From positions 1 through 7,275 of the forward strand of contig CAIQMJ010000018.1 in assembly GCA_903872875.1 (NCBI GenBank): DNA of 7,275 nucleotides. The letters are read 5' to 3'. The DNA comes from an uncultured Variovorax sp. Its GTDB lineage: Bacteria > Pseudomonadota > Gammaproteobacteria > Burkholderiales > Burkholderiaceae_C. The notes beneath the pieces are model-generated. The model worked only from the letters and a program-made list of their open reading frames with translations. It had not been told where the DNA came from and searched no databases. A program made the position numbers and the translations under genes. Below, piece after piece: positions 1 to 5,856 of this stretch (within the stretch, counting starts at the first letter, position 1; every line of letters starts with the position of its first letter).

Positions 1-1053
1 AGCGCGCACAGCCACTTCGTCGGCAAGACACGGCCGGATGCTTCGACGATGGACGCCGGCAAGGGCAAGATCGAAGTCTGGCGCGATGCCAAGTCGGTGT
101 TCAGCGCCAGCCTGCACGACCTGCACCAGGTCTGGGATTCGGTCAGCTGGAAGATTGCGCGTGAACGCGACAACCCGGTCTGCGCAGATGCCGAGCATGC
201 AGCTGCCGGCGTGCCGTCGGACCCCGGAATGCACATTGTCCTGCCGGAAGGCGCCGGCCGCGACATCCAGGCTCCGGCGATCCTGCAGGCGCGGCCCAAG
301 GTCGCGATCCTGCGCGAGCAGGGCGTCAACTCGCATGTCGAGATGGCCTATGCGTTCACCGAGGCCGGCTTCGAGGCGCACGACGTCCACATGACCGACC
401 TGCAGTCCGGCCGTGCCGACCTGGCCCAATTCAAGGGCGTGGTCGCCTGCGGCGGATTCAGCTACGGCGACACGCTGGGCGCCGGCATCGGCTGGGCGCG
501 GAGCATCACCTTCAACCCCGCGCTGTCGGCTCAGTTCCAGGCCTTCTTCGGCCGCGCCGACACCTTCGGGCTCGGCGTGTGCAACGGCTGCCAGATGTTC
601 GCCGAGCTGGCCGACATCATCCCCGGCGCCGAAGCCTGGCCGCGCTTCACCACCAACCAGAGCGAGCGCTTCGAGGCGCGCCTGTCGATGGTCGAGGTGC
701 TCGAATCGCCCAGCATCTTCTTCGGCGGTCTGGCCGGCAGCCGGCTGCCGATCGCGGTGGCGCATGGCGAGGGCTATGCGAACTTCAAGCACCGTGGCGA
801 TGCCTCCCAGGCGATCGCGGCGATGCGCTATGTCGACAACCATGGCCAGCCGACCGAGCAGTACCCGTTCAATCCGAACGGCAGCGCCGGTGGGCTGACC
901 TCCGTCACGACGGCCGACGGCCGGTTCACCGCGGTGATGCCGCATCCCGAACGTGTGTTCCGGAACATCCAGATGAGTTGGACGACAGGCGACAAGAGTG
1001 GGTTCAGCCCGTGGATGCAGATCTGGCGCAATGCGCGCCGATGGGTCGGCTGA
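1..1053 (+). CDS. purL: Phosphoribosylformylglycinamidine synthase (FGAM synthase), C-terminal part, 5' truncated by window
   Basis: Catalyses the ATP- and glutamine-dependent conversion of FGAR to FGAM, the fourth step of de novo purine synthesis, in the cytosol. The window opens inside the gene, in frame from base 1, and shows the last 350 codons of a protein usually about 1,300 residues long in proteobacteria. Codons 1-95 are the linker after the second AIRS-type domain (VSWKIARERDNP region). From about codon 98 (RPKVAILREQGVNSHVEM) runs the class I glutamine amidotransferase domain. The catalytic triad is visible: Cys at codon 194 in GVCNGCQM, and His 315 and Glu 317 in MPHPERVF. The ending SPWMQIWRNARRWVG matches the usual PurL C-terminus. 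An internal ATG at 49 is not a real start, because homology continues upstream of it. The identification is secure; only the N-terminal part is unseen. Confidence 0.97.
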   Translation, partial: SAHSHFVGKTRPDASTMDAGKGKIEVWRDAKSVFSASLHDLHQVWDSVSWKIARERDNPVCADAEHAAAGVPSDPGMHIVLPEGAGRDIQAPAILQARPKVAILREQGVNSHVEMAYAFTEAGFEAHDVHMTDLQSGRADLAQFKGVVACGGFSYGDTLGAGIGWARSITFNPALSAQFQAFFGRADTFGLGVCNGCQMFAELADIIPGAEAWPRFTTNQSERFEARLSMVEVLESPSIFFGGLAGSRLPIAVAHGEGYANFKHRGDASQAIAAMRYVDNHGQPTEQYPFNPNGSAGGLTSVTTADGRFTAVMPHPERVFRNIQMSWTTGDKSGFSPWMQIWRNARRWVG

Positions 1054-1075
1054 CGCAGGTTTCGGTCGGTTTGCT

Positions 1076-1112
1076 TGCGCTTGCGCACCTTCCTGCGCAT
1101 CGCACGCGCAGG
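1076..1112 (+). other. Two small hairpins in the purL-dioxygenase gap
   Basis: The 82-base gap between purL and the next gene contains TGCGC-TT-GCGCA (1076-1087) and CCTGCGC, a 7-base loop, GCGCAGG (1092-1098 with 1106-1112). Neither is followed by a T-run, so this is not a canonical intrinsic terminator. It could attenuate or stabilise read-through from purL into the next gene, or be a chance product of high GC content. The pairing is seen directly; any function is inference. Confidence 0.35.
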
Positions 1113-1135
1113 TTCGGCGCGCGGTGGCACGCCGC

Positions 1136-2053
1136 ATGCTCAATGATCGGCTCATGCTGAATCGTCGCGACTTCGTGGGTGCCCTGGGCGCCGTCCTTCC
1201 GCTGGCCGATGTGCTGGCGGCCGAACCTTTTCGTGTGCTGAAGAAGTCGCCGCGGATGCCGGTGCTGTTCGTCGGTCACGGCAGTCCGATGAATGCGGTC
1301 GGCGACAACGCCTACCGCCGAAGCTGGCAGGCTCTGGGTGCCGAGTTCGGCGCGAAGTACCCCGCGCCGCAACTGATCCTCTGCGTCTCTGCGCATTGGC
1401 TCACGCAGGGCGGCTGGTACCTGACCGGCATGGCCAAGCCGAAGACGATCCATGACTTCGGCGGCTTTCCGCAGGAGTTGTTCGATCAGCAATATCCGGC
1501 GCCGGGCGCGCCTGCCGCGGCTTCCGAGATCGCGCAGTTCGTACGCCAGCCGATGAGTGGCACGGCCCTCGGTTTGGACAAGGAGGAATGGGGCTTCGAC
1601 CATGGCACTTGGTCGGTGCTGAAGCCGATGTTCCCGAAGGCCGATATCCCGTTGCTGCAGCTGGGCATGGACTATGGCCGTTCGCCGGCAGAGCACTACA
1701 TGGTCGGCCAGCAGTTGAAGGTGCTGCGCGAGCGTGGCGTGCTGATCGTCGGCAGCGGCAACATCGTTCACAACCTCCGTGTCTCGCGACGCGGCACGGC
1801 GCCGAACCAGGCCTATGACTGGGCCATCGAGTTCGATCGCATCGTTGCCGACCAGTTGACTCGCGGCGATCTTGGGTCGCTGCAGCGCTTCCAGTCGCTG
1901 GGTGCGGTCGCCAGGCAGGCGCATCCCACACACGACCACTATCTGCCGCTGCTTCATGCTGCCGGTGCGGTGGACGCCAAGGACACGCCGCGCTTCTTCA
2001 ATGCCGACTTCCAGTCGGCCTCCATCTCGATGCGCTCAATCGTCTGGGCATGA
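1136..2053 (+). CDS. ygiD: YgiD/DODA-type class III extradiol ring-cleavage dioxygenase with apparent Tat signal
   Basis: A LigB-fold metal-dependent dioxygenase of the family that includes plant 4,5-DOPA dioxygenase and E. coli YgiD. The family opens catechol-type rings with O2. With start 1136 (305 aa), the likely metal-ligand histidines are H48 (FVGHGSPMN), H87 (CVSAHWLT), H212 (NIVHNLR) and H268 (HDHYLPLL). TIHDFGGFP (H106) and EWGFDHGTW (H156) are also family signatures. The N-terminus reads NRRDFVGALGAVLPLADVLA-AE, a twin-arginine motif (R10 R11), a hydrophobic stretch and an AxA-like cleavage site, suggesting export to the periplasm. E. coli YgiD lacks such a leader. Start 1136 is preferred over the in-frame ATG at 1154 (299 aa) because GGTGG lies 8 bases upstream; both keep the twin arginine. 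An in-frame GTG at 998 lies inside purL and is rejected. The natural substrate is unknown. Confidence 0.88.
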   Translation: MLNDRLMLNRRDFVGALGAVLPLADVLAAEPFRVLKKSPRMPVLFVGHGSPMNAVGDNAYRRSWQALGAEFGAKYPAPQLILCVSAHWLTQGGWYLTGMAKPKTIHDFGGFPQELFDQQYPAPGAPAAASEIAQFVRQPMSGTALGLDKEEWGFDHGTWSVLKPMFPKADIPLLQLGMDYGRSPAEHYMVGQQLKVLRERGVLIVGSGNIVHNLRVSRRGTAPNQAYDWAIEFDRIVADQLTRGDLGSLQRFQSLGAVARQAHPTHDHYLPLLHAAGAVDAKDTPRFFNADFQSASISMRSIVWA

Positions 2054-2080
2054 AAAAAGCGGCCAAGGCCGCTTTTTTCA
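2051..2080. terminator. Intrinsic, probably bidirectional terminator overlapping the dioxygenase stop codon
   Basis: Bases 2051-2064 and 2067-2080 are exact reverse complements (14 bp, with AA between). The core GCGGCC/GGCCGC is flanked by six As on the left and six Ts on the right. The TGA stop of the dioxygenase (2051-2053) forms the base of the left arm. The arrangement works on both strands, so it also suits termination of the convergent minus-strand operon ending at 2205. The structure is seen directly; bidirectional use is inferred from its symmetry and position. Confidence 0.9.
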
Positions 2081-2120
2081 TACTCCACCTGCTGTGTGAA
2101 CCGTCATCCAGAGACACATA

Positions 2121-2204
2121 GAACCGGCTTTGCCGGGGTGCAGGTGTCGCCCCCGGAAGGGGGGCGAAAGCGGCACGCAGTGCGCGAAGCCTGGGGGGGG
2201 GCGA
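2121..2204. repeat. G/C-rich intergenic hairpin repeat in the convergent gap
   Basis: This stretch is built of small inverted repeats: CCGGC-TTT-GCCGG (2124-2136), TCGCCCCC with GGGGGCGA around a 5-base loop (2147-2154 with 2160-2167), and GCAC-GCA-GTGC (2173-2183). It ends in a run of nine Gs (2193-2201). GGGGGCGA occurs again at 2197-2204, so the 2147-2154 arm can pair with either copy. The mix of a C-run/G-run hairpin, a GCAGTGCGCGAAGC-like centre and a closing G-run resembles short dispersed repeats I recall between genes of Burkholderiales. That family resemblance is from memory and unverified. It lies between the terminator and the stop codon of the minus-strand isomerase gene, and no coding capacity is apparent. 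Confidence 0.6.
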
Positions 2205-2990
2205 TCACTCCACCTTGGCCTTCGCCCGAAGCTCTTCCTGGAACTTCTGCAGCTTCTGCTGTTGAAGTTGCTGCAGCACTTGCGGCTTCACTTCTTCGAG
2301 CTTCGGCATTTGCGTCGCGCGGATCTCGTCGACGCGGATGATGTGATAGCCGAACTGCGTCTTGACGGGCTCCGGCGTGGTCTCGCCGGCCTTCAGTTTC
2401 ACCATCGCCTGCGAGAACTCGGGCACGAAGCTGGCGGGATTGGCCCAGTCGAGATCGCCTCCGTTGGCGCCCGAACCCGGGTCCTTCGATTCCTTCTTTG
2501 CGATGTCCTCGAACTTCGCGCCCTTCTTCAGGTCGGCCAGGATCTTCTTCGCCTGATCTTCCGTCTCGACGAGGATGTGGCGCGCCTTGTATTCCTGGCT
2601 GCCGTTGGCGGCGACGAACTTGTCGTACTCGGCCTGCACCTCGGCGTCGGTCACCGGATTGGCCTTCCGGTAGTTGTCGAACAGCGTGCGGATCAGGATC
2701 GCCTGACGTGCGAGTTCGAGCTGGTTCCTGTAGTCGTCCGTGGCGTCCAGGCCCTGTTTCTGGGCTTCCTGCATGAACACTTCACGCGCGACCACTTCTT
2801 CGCGCAACTGGCCTTCCATCTCCGGTGTCACCGGGCGGCCGGCAGCCGCGAGCTGCTGCGCCAGCACTTCCATGCGGGCCTTGGGGACCGCTTTGCCGTT
2901 GACGATGGCAACGTTCTGCGCCAGGGCGCCGAACGAGGCGACGGACAGCACGGTGGCGACCGCAAGGGTCTTCAGGATGGGTTGTTTCAT
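2205..2990 (-). CDS. Periplasmic parvulin-type peptidyl-prolyl cis-trans isomerase (SurA/PrsA/PpiC-like)
   Basis: A folding helper that isomerises Xaa-Pro bonds in exported proteins. The 261-residue product begins with a Sec signal peptide (MKQPILK, then a hydrophobic core) cleaved probably after ALA at residue 24. There is no lipobox Cys, so a soluble periplasmic protein is expected. Residues about 27-125 form a helical SurA-N-like chaperone segment. The parvulin domain spans about 133-222, with KARHILV (135-141), GGDLDW (177-182), FVPEF (188-192) and FGYHIIRV (213-220). The C-terminus (about 230-260) is a Gln/Lys/Glu-rich helix, possibly a coiled coil. A GAGGA ribosome site lies 7 bases before the ATG. 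It is the last gene of the minus-strand cluster, 92 bases after bolA. The parvulin class is certain; which subfamily (PrsA, PpiC or SurA-like) is not resolved. Confidence 0.92.
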   Translation of the reverse strand: MKQPILKTLAVATVLSVASFGALAQNVAIVNGKAVPKARMEVLAQQLAAAGRPVTPEMEGQLREEVVAREVFMQEAQKQGLDATDDYRNQLELARQAILIRTLFDNYRKANPVTDAEVQAEYDKFVAANGSQEYKARHILVETEDQAKKILADLKKGAKFEDIAKKESKDPGSGANGGDLDWANPASFVPEFSQAMVKLKAGETTPEPVKTQFGYHIIRVDEIRATQMPKLEEVKPQVLQQLQQQKLQKFQEELRAKAKVE

Positions 2991-2994
2991 TGGA

Positions 2995-3009
2995 AAGTCC
3001 TCAGGACTT
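2995..3009 (-). promoter_or_regulatory. Shine-Dalgarno of the isomerase gene inside a small palindrome
   Basis: On the minus strand GAGGA (3002-2998) sits 7 bases before the ATG at 2990 and fixes that start. It falls within AAGTCCT-C-AGGACTT (2995-3009), a perfect 7-base inverted repeat around one central base. A 5-bp stem with the middle of the ribosome site in the loop is possible but would be weak. Function is uncertain. Confidence 0.5.
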
Positions 3010-3049
3010 GAGAGTGATGGCGCTGGGCGCGCGGGGGTGAAAGACGTTG

Positions 3050-3075
3050 TCCTGCGCGTCCGTCGGACGACAGGA
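3050..3075 (-). other. Intercistronic hairpin between bolA and the isomerase gene
   Basis: The outer arms TCCTG (3050-3054) and CAGGA (3071-3075) enclose CGTCC-GTC-GGACG (about 3057-3069 with its closing bases), giving a two-part stem interrupted by a small internal loop. In the minus-strand mRNA it begins 7 bases after the bolA stop codon. No T-run follows in that direction, so it looks like an mRNA-stabilising or attenuating hairpin rather than a terminator. The fold is deduced by eye. Confidence 0.45.
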
Positions 3076-3082
3076 ATGGGCG

Positions 3083-3346
3083 TCAGAGCGTTTCGATGGC
3101 GATGGCGTGAACGCCTTGGGCGATGAAAAACTGGAGCGCATCATACACAAGCCGATGCCGCGCCACGCGGGGCTTCCCGTCGAAAAGCGGGGAGGCGACG
3201 CGCACCCGGAAATGGGTGCCGTAGCCTTCCGTACCTGCACCCGAGTGGCCGGCGTGTGCCGCGCTTTCATCGAGCACTTCGAGCTGCGTGGGCTGCAACT
3301 TCTCACGCAGCACGGCATCGAGTTGGGAGGCGGTCGGGAGGTTCAT
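3083..3346 (-). CDS. bolA: BolA family protein
   Basis: A small (87 aa) cytosolic BolA-fold protein. Family members pair with monothiol glutaredoxins in Fe-S handling and some bind DNA and influence cell shape under stress. The sequence shows the characteristic order: an N-terminal helix (ASQLDAVLREKLQPTQLEVLDES), a GYGTHFRVRVASPLFDGK strand region, and the signature VARHRLVYDAL (61-71) followed by GVHAIAIETL. The RHR signature and following VY are intact. A His-rich loop, HAGHSGAGTEGYGTH (31-45), lies where partner Fe-S ligation by histidine is known in the family. The ATG overlaps the yciB stop codon (ATGA, 3346-3343) and has no convincing ribosome site, so translation is probably coupled to yciB. 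A longer reading to 3661 lies wholly within yciB and is rejected. Whether it is BolA proper or the IbaG/YrbA type cannot be settled. Confidence 0.92.
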   Translation of the reverse strand: MNLPTASQLDAVLREKLQPTQLEVLDESAAHAGHSGAGTEGYGTHFRVRVASPLFDGKPRVARHRLVYDALQFFIAQGVHAIAIETL

Positions 3347-3885
3347 GCAGCTGGCGTGTCGTCCGACTTGAGATGTGGCGCGATGTACAGGCCCTGCGCG
3401 AGCAGGAAGACGATCGGGAACGCGTAGCCCCACAGCTTGAAGTTGACCCAGGCCTCGGTGCTGAAGTACATCGCCACATAGGCATTGATCGCCGACATGA
3501 ACACGCAGTAGGCGATCCACGCGAGGTTCAGGTGCGTCCATATGCGCGCCGGCAGTTGCAGTTGCGCGCCGAGCATCACCTGCAGGAAGTTCTTCCGGAA
3601 GCCCCAGAGCGCCACCGCGAGCGCGACCGCCATTGCGCCGTACAGCACCGTCGGCTTCCACTTGATGAAGCGGTCGTCGTGCAGCACCAGCGTCAGCGTG
3701 CCGAACAGCAGGATCAGCACCAGCGTCGCCTTCTGCATGGTCTGCAGCTTGCGTTCCATGGCATAGGTGATCGCCATCTGGACCACGGTTGCGGCCATCA
3801 GCACGCCGGTCGCGACGTAGATATCCGCGAACTTGTAGGCGCCGAAGAACAGCAGGATGGGGAAGAAGTCGAGGATCAGTTTCAT
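3343..3885 (-). CDS. yciB: Inner-membrane septation/intracellular septation protein YciB
   Basis: A 180-residue inner-membrane protein of the YciB (IspZ/septation protein A) family, linked to septation, cell-envelope synthesis and normal cell length in enterobacteria. Its biochemical activity is not firmly established. It starts MKLILDFFPILLFFGAYK, a typical family N-terminus. Five or six hydrophobic segments can be read at about 5-19, 21-40, 53-69, 78-95, 118-140 and 152-169. Polar family motifs lie between them: HDDRFIKWKPTVLY (69-82), LPARIWTHLNLAW (111-123) and TEAWVNFKLWG (143-153). The tail HLKSDDTPAA is probably cytosolic. It lies 43 bases after msrB and overlaps bolA by 4 bases. The bases just before its ATG are pyrimidine-rich on this strand and show no Shine-Dalgarno, although the start agrees with homologues. 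Confidence 0.94.
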   Translation of the reverse strand: MKLILDFFPILLFFGAYKFADIYVATGVLMAATVVQMAITYAMERKLQTMQKATLVLILLFGTLTLVLHDDRFIKWKPTVLYGAMAVALAVALWGFRKNFLQVMLGAQLQLPARIWTHLNLAWIAYCVFMSAINAYVAMYFSTEAWVNFKLWGYAFPIVFLLAQGLYIAPHLKSDDTPAA

Positions 3886-3928
3886 GCGGCGGCGGGAAGG
3901 AGGCGATGGATGTCGAGAGACGGTACCG

Positions 3929-4357
3929 TCAGTCCTTGCTGCCTTCGAAGGCCAGCGAGGCGGAATTCATGCAGTAGCGTAACCCGGTCGGCGTCGGGCC
4001 GTCCGGGAACACGTGGCCCAGATGTGCGCCGCAATTGCTGCAGACGTTCTCGGTGCGCACCATGCCGTGCGAGCGGTCGACGATGTTGGTGATCGCGCCG
4101 GGCACGGCTTCTTCGGAGAAGCTCGGCCAGCCGCAGCCCGCGTCGAACTTGGTGCCCGACTCGAACAGCTTGGCGCCGCAGCAGACGCAGCGGTAGGTGC
4201 CGTCGGCCCAGTGGGCTTCGTACTTGCCGGTGAACGGCCGTTCGGTCGCCGCATGGCGCGTGACTTCGAAAGCGGCGCGTTCGGCGCCTTTTTCGGCCAG
4301 CACGGCCTTCCACTCGGCTTCGGTCTTCTGAACTTTGGGGGTGAAGGAAGAGGTCAT
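3929..4357 (-). CDS. msrB: Peptide-methionine (R)-S-oxide reductase MsrB
   Basis: Reduces methionine-R-sulfoxide in proteins back to methionine, using thioredoxin, as part of oxidative damage repair. There is no signal peptide, so it acts in the cytosol. The 142-residue protein carries the whole MsrB domain. Zinc is held by C57/C60 (YRCVCCGAKLF) and C106/C109 (VCSNCGAHLGHVFPDGP). The catalytic Cys is C129 in LRYCMNSASL. C75 in DAGCGWPSF is the usual resolving cysteine. PFTGKYEAHWADGTY is a family N-terminal motif. Cys rather than selenocysteine is used at the active site. The ATG overlaps the selO stop (ATGA, 4357-4354) with only a weak ribosome site, which implies coupled translation. The stop codon lies in a 12-base palindrome, GACGGTACCGTC (3919-3930), which has no loop and is probably chance. 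Confidence 0.97.
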   Translation of the reverse strand: MTSSFTPKVQKTEAEWKAVLAEKGAERAAFEVTRHAATERPFTGKYEAHWADGTYRCVCCGAKLFESGTKFDAGCGWPSFSEEAVPGAITNIVDRSHGMVRTENVCSNCGAHLGHVFPDGPTPTGLRYCMNSASLAFEGSKD

Positions 4358-5856
4358 GATGAGCAGCTGATTTCGATCGTGGAAGCCCAGTCGGGCGGGA
4401 AGCCGGCGTAGGCGTCGTGGCCGGCATGTTCGTCAAATGGGGTTTCGAGCAGATTCAGCAAGGTTGCGACGCCGGAGAAGTCCTTGCGCTGCGCGGCTTC
4501 GATCGCTTGCTGGCCCAGGTGGTTCCGCAGCACGAACTTCGGATTGGTGCGCAGCATGGTTTCGCCCGCGACGGCGTCCTGCGTGCCGCCGAGACGGTCC
4601 GCAAGGCGCGGCAGCCAGGCGTCGATGCCGGTGCGGTCGATGAACAGGTCGGTCACGGGTGCGAAGTCGCCGCTGCGCACCGCATGCGACAGGCGGCGCC
4701 AGAAAATGGTCCAGTCGGTGCGTTCGGCTGCGAGCAGCTTGAGCACGTCGTCGATCAGCAGCCGATCACCCTCGCGCGCGTCCGCCAGGCCGAGCTTGGC
4801 GCGCATCCGCCCTTCGAACTCGCGCGGAAATACCGATCGGTAGGATTCCAGCGCCGCAACCGCCACCTCCTGCTCGCCGATCAGCGGCAGCAGCGCCTGG
4901 CCGAGCGCATACAGGTTCCAGTAGGCGACGTTGGGCTGCTGGTTGTAAGCGTAGCGGCCGTTGGTGTCGCTGTGGTTGCAGATGTGGCGCGGGTCGAAGC
5001 CGTCGAGGAACTGGAACGGACCGTAGTCGATCGTGAGCCCGAGGATGCTCATGTTGTCGGTGTTCATCACGCCGTGGCAGAAGCCCACGGCCTGCCATCG
5101 GGCGAGGAGCGCTGCAGTGCGTTCGCTCACGGCCTCCAGCAGCGCGGCGTACGCGTTGCCGCCGAAGCGCTCGGTGTGCCGGCAGGCCGGGTAGTAGCGG
5201 TCGATCACGTAGTCGGCGAGCGTGCGAAGTTCGTCGTCCATCTGGTTCGCCGCGAAATGCTCGAAATGGCCAAAGCGGATGAAGCTCGGCGCGACCCGCG
5301 CCACCACGGCTGCGGTTTCGAGCGTCTCGCGTTGTACACCACGATCGGAGCCGGTCGCGCTGAGTGCACGCGTGGTCGGGATGCCCAGGCCGTGCATCGC
5401 CTCGCTGCAGAGGAACTCGCGGATGCTGGAACGCAGCACTGCACGGCCGTCGCCGCCGCGGGAGTAGGGCGTCCGGCCGGCGCCCTTGAGCTGGAGTTCG
5501 AGCCCCTGCGCGGTTTCGCCCAGCAGGATGGCGCGGCCATCGCCGAGCTGCCCGGCCCAGACACCGAACTGATGGCCGCTGTAGACACTGGCCAGCGCGT
5601 CGCCGCCGGGCAGGCCGGCGTTGCCGGTCAGCACTTCGAGCGCCTCGGCCGACGCGAACCAGTCCGCGGCCAGGCCGAACTCGCGCGCGACGCGCTCGCT
5701 GCGGCCGATCCAGTAGGGCGACGGCAGCGGCGTGGGACGCAGGCGCGTATGGAACGCGGGACCGAGGTCGGCGAAGCCGTTGCGCCATTCCAGGCCCATG
5801 GCGGGCGGTTGCGGCGTGGTCTGGGCGGCCGGGGCGGGGTCGTGGGACGAACTCAT
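4354..5856 (-). CDS. selO: Protein adenylyltransferase SelO (YdiU family)
   Basis: A pseudokinase-fold enzyme that transfers AMP from ATP to Ser/Thr/Tyr of target proteins, linked to redox stress responses. The 500-residue product has a family-typical length with a slightly longer, Pro/Ala-rich N-terminus (residues 1-20). Motifs in order: SPYWIGRSE (46-54), VYSGHQFGVWAGQLGDGRA (91-109), LQLKGAGRTPYSRGGDGRAVLR (121-142, likely nucleotide-contacting K124 and R133), SIREFLCSEAM (144-154, E147), HGVMNTDNMSILGLTIDYGPF (261-281, with D267, N268 and D277 in the metal/catalytic region) and ICNHSDTNGRY (292-302). It ends CSS, the position where mitochondrial SelO carries selenocysteine; here it is Cys (C498). 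First gene of the minus-strand cluster, overlapping msrB by 4 bases. The ATG at 5856 has only a weak ribosome site. An ATG at residue 20 is possible but has none better. Confidence 0.96.
   Translation of the reverse strand: MSSSHDPAPAAQTTPQPPAMGLEWRNGFADLGPAFHTRLRPTPLPSPYWIGRSERVAREFGLAADWFASAEALEVLTGNAGLPGGDALASVYSGHQFGVWAGQLGDGRAILLGETAQGLELQLKGAGRTPYSRGGDGRAVLRSSIREFLCSEAMHGLGIPTTRALSATGSDRGVQRETLETAAVVARVAPSFIRFGHFEHFAANQMDDELRTLADYVIDRYYPACRHTERFGGNAYAALLEAVSERTAALLARWQAVGFCHGVMNTDNMSILGLTIDYGPFQFLDGFDPRHICNHSDTNGRYAYNQQPNVAYWNLYALGQALLPLIGEQEVAVAALESYRSVFPREFEGRMRAKLGLADAREGDRLLIDDVLKLLAAERTDWTIFWRRLSHAVRSGDFAPVTDLFIDRTGIDAWLPRLADRLGGTQDAVAGETMLRTNPKFVLRNHLGQQAIEAAQRKDFSGVATLLNLLETPFDEHAGHDAYAGFPPDWASTIEISCSS

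Noticed and set aside
998..1135. GTG-initiated N-terminal extension of the dioxygenase
   Set aside because: It begins inside purL, has low-complexity composition, and would bury the twin-arginine leader far from the N-terminus.
2130..3011. 293-codon plus-strand frame opposite the isomerase gene
   Set aside because: It mirrors the isomerase codons and starts inside the intergenic repeat; no domain is recognisable.
3083..3661. Long form of BolA (192 codons)
   Set aside because: The extra N-terminal part lies inside yciB in another frame and is Arg/Ala-rich. BolA homology begins at the ATG at 3346.
3919..3930. GACGGTACCGTC palindrome at the msrB stop
   Set aside because: It has no loop and is only 12 bases long; likely chance or a coding by-product, with no promoter next to it.
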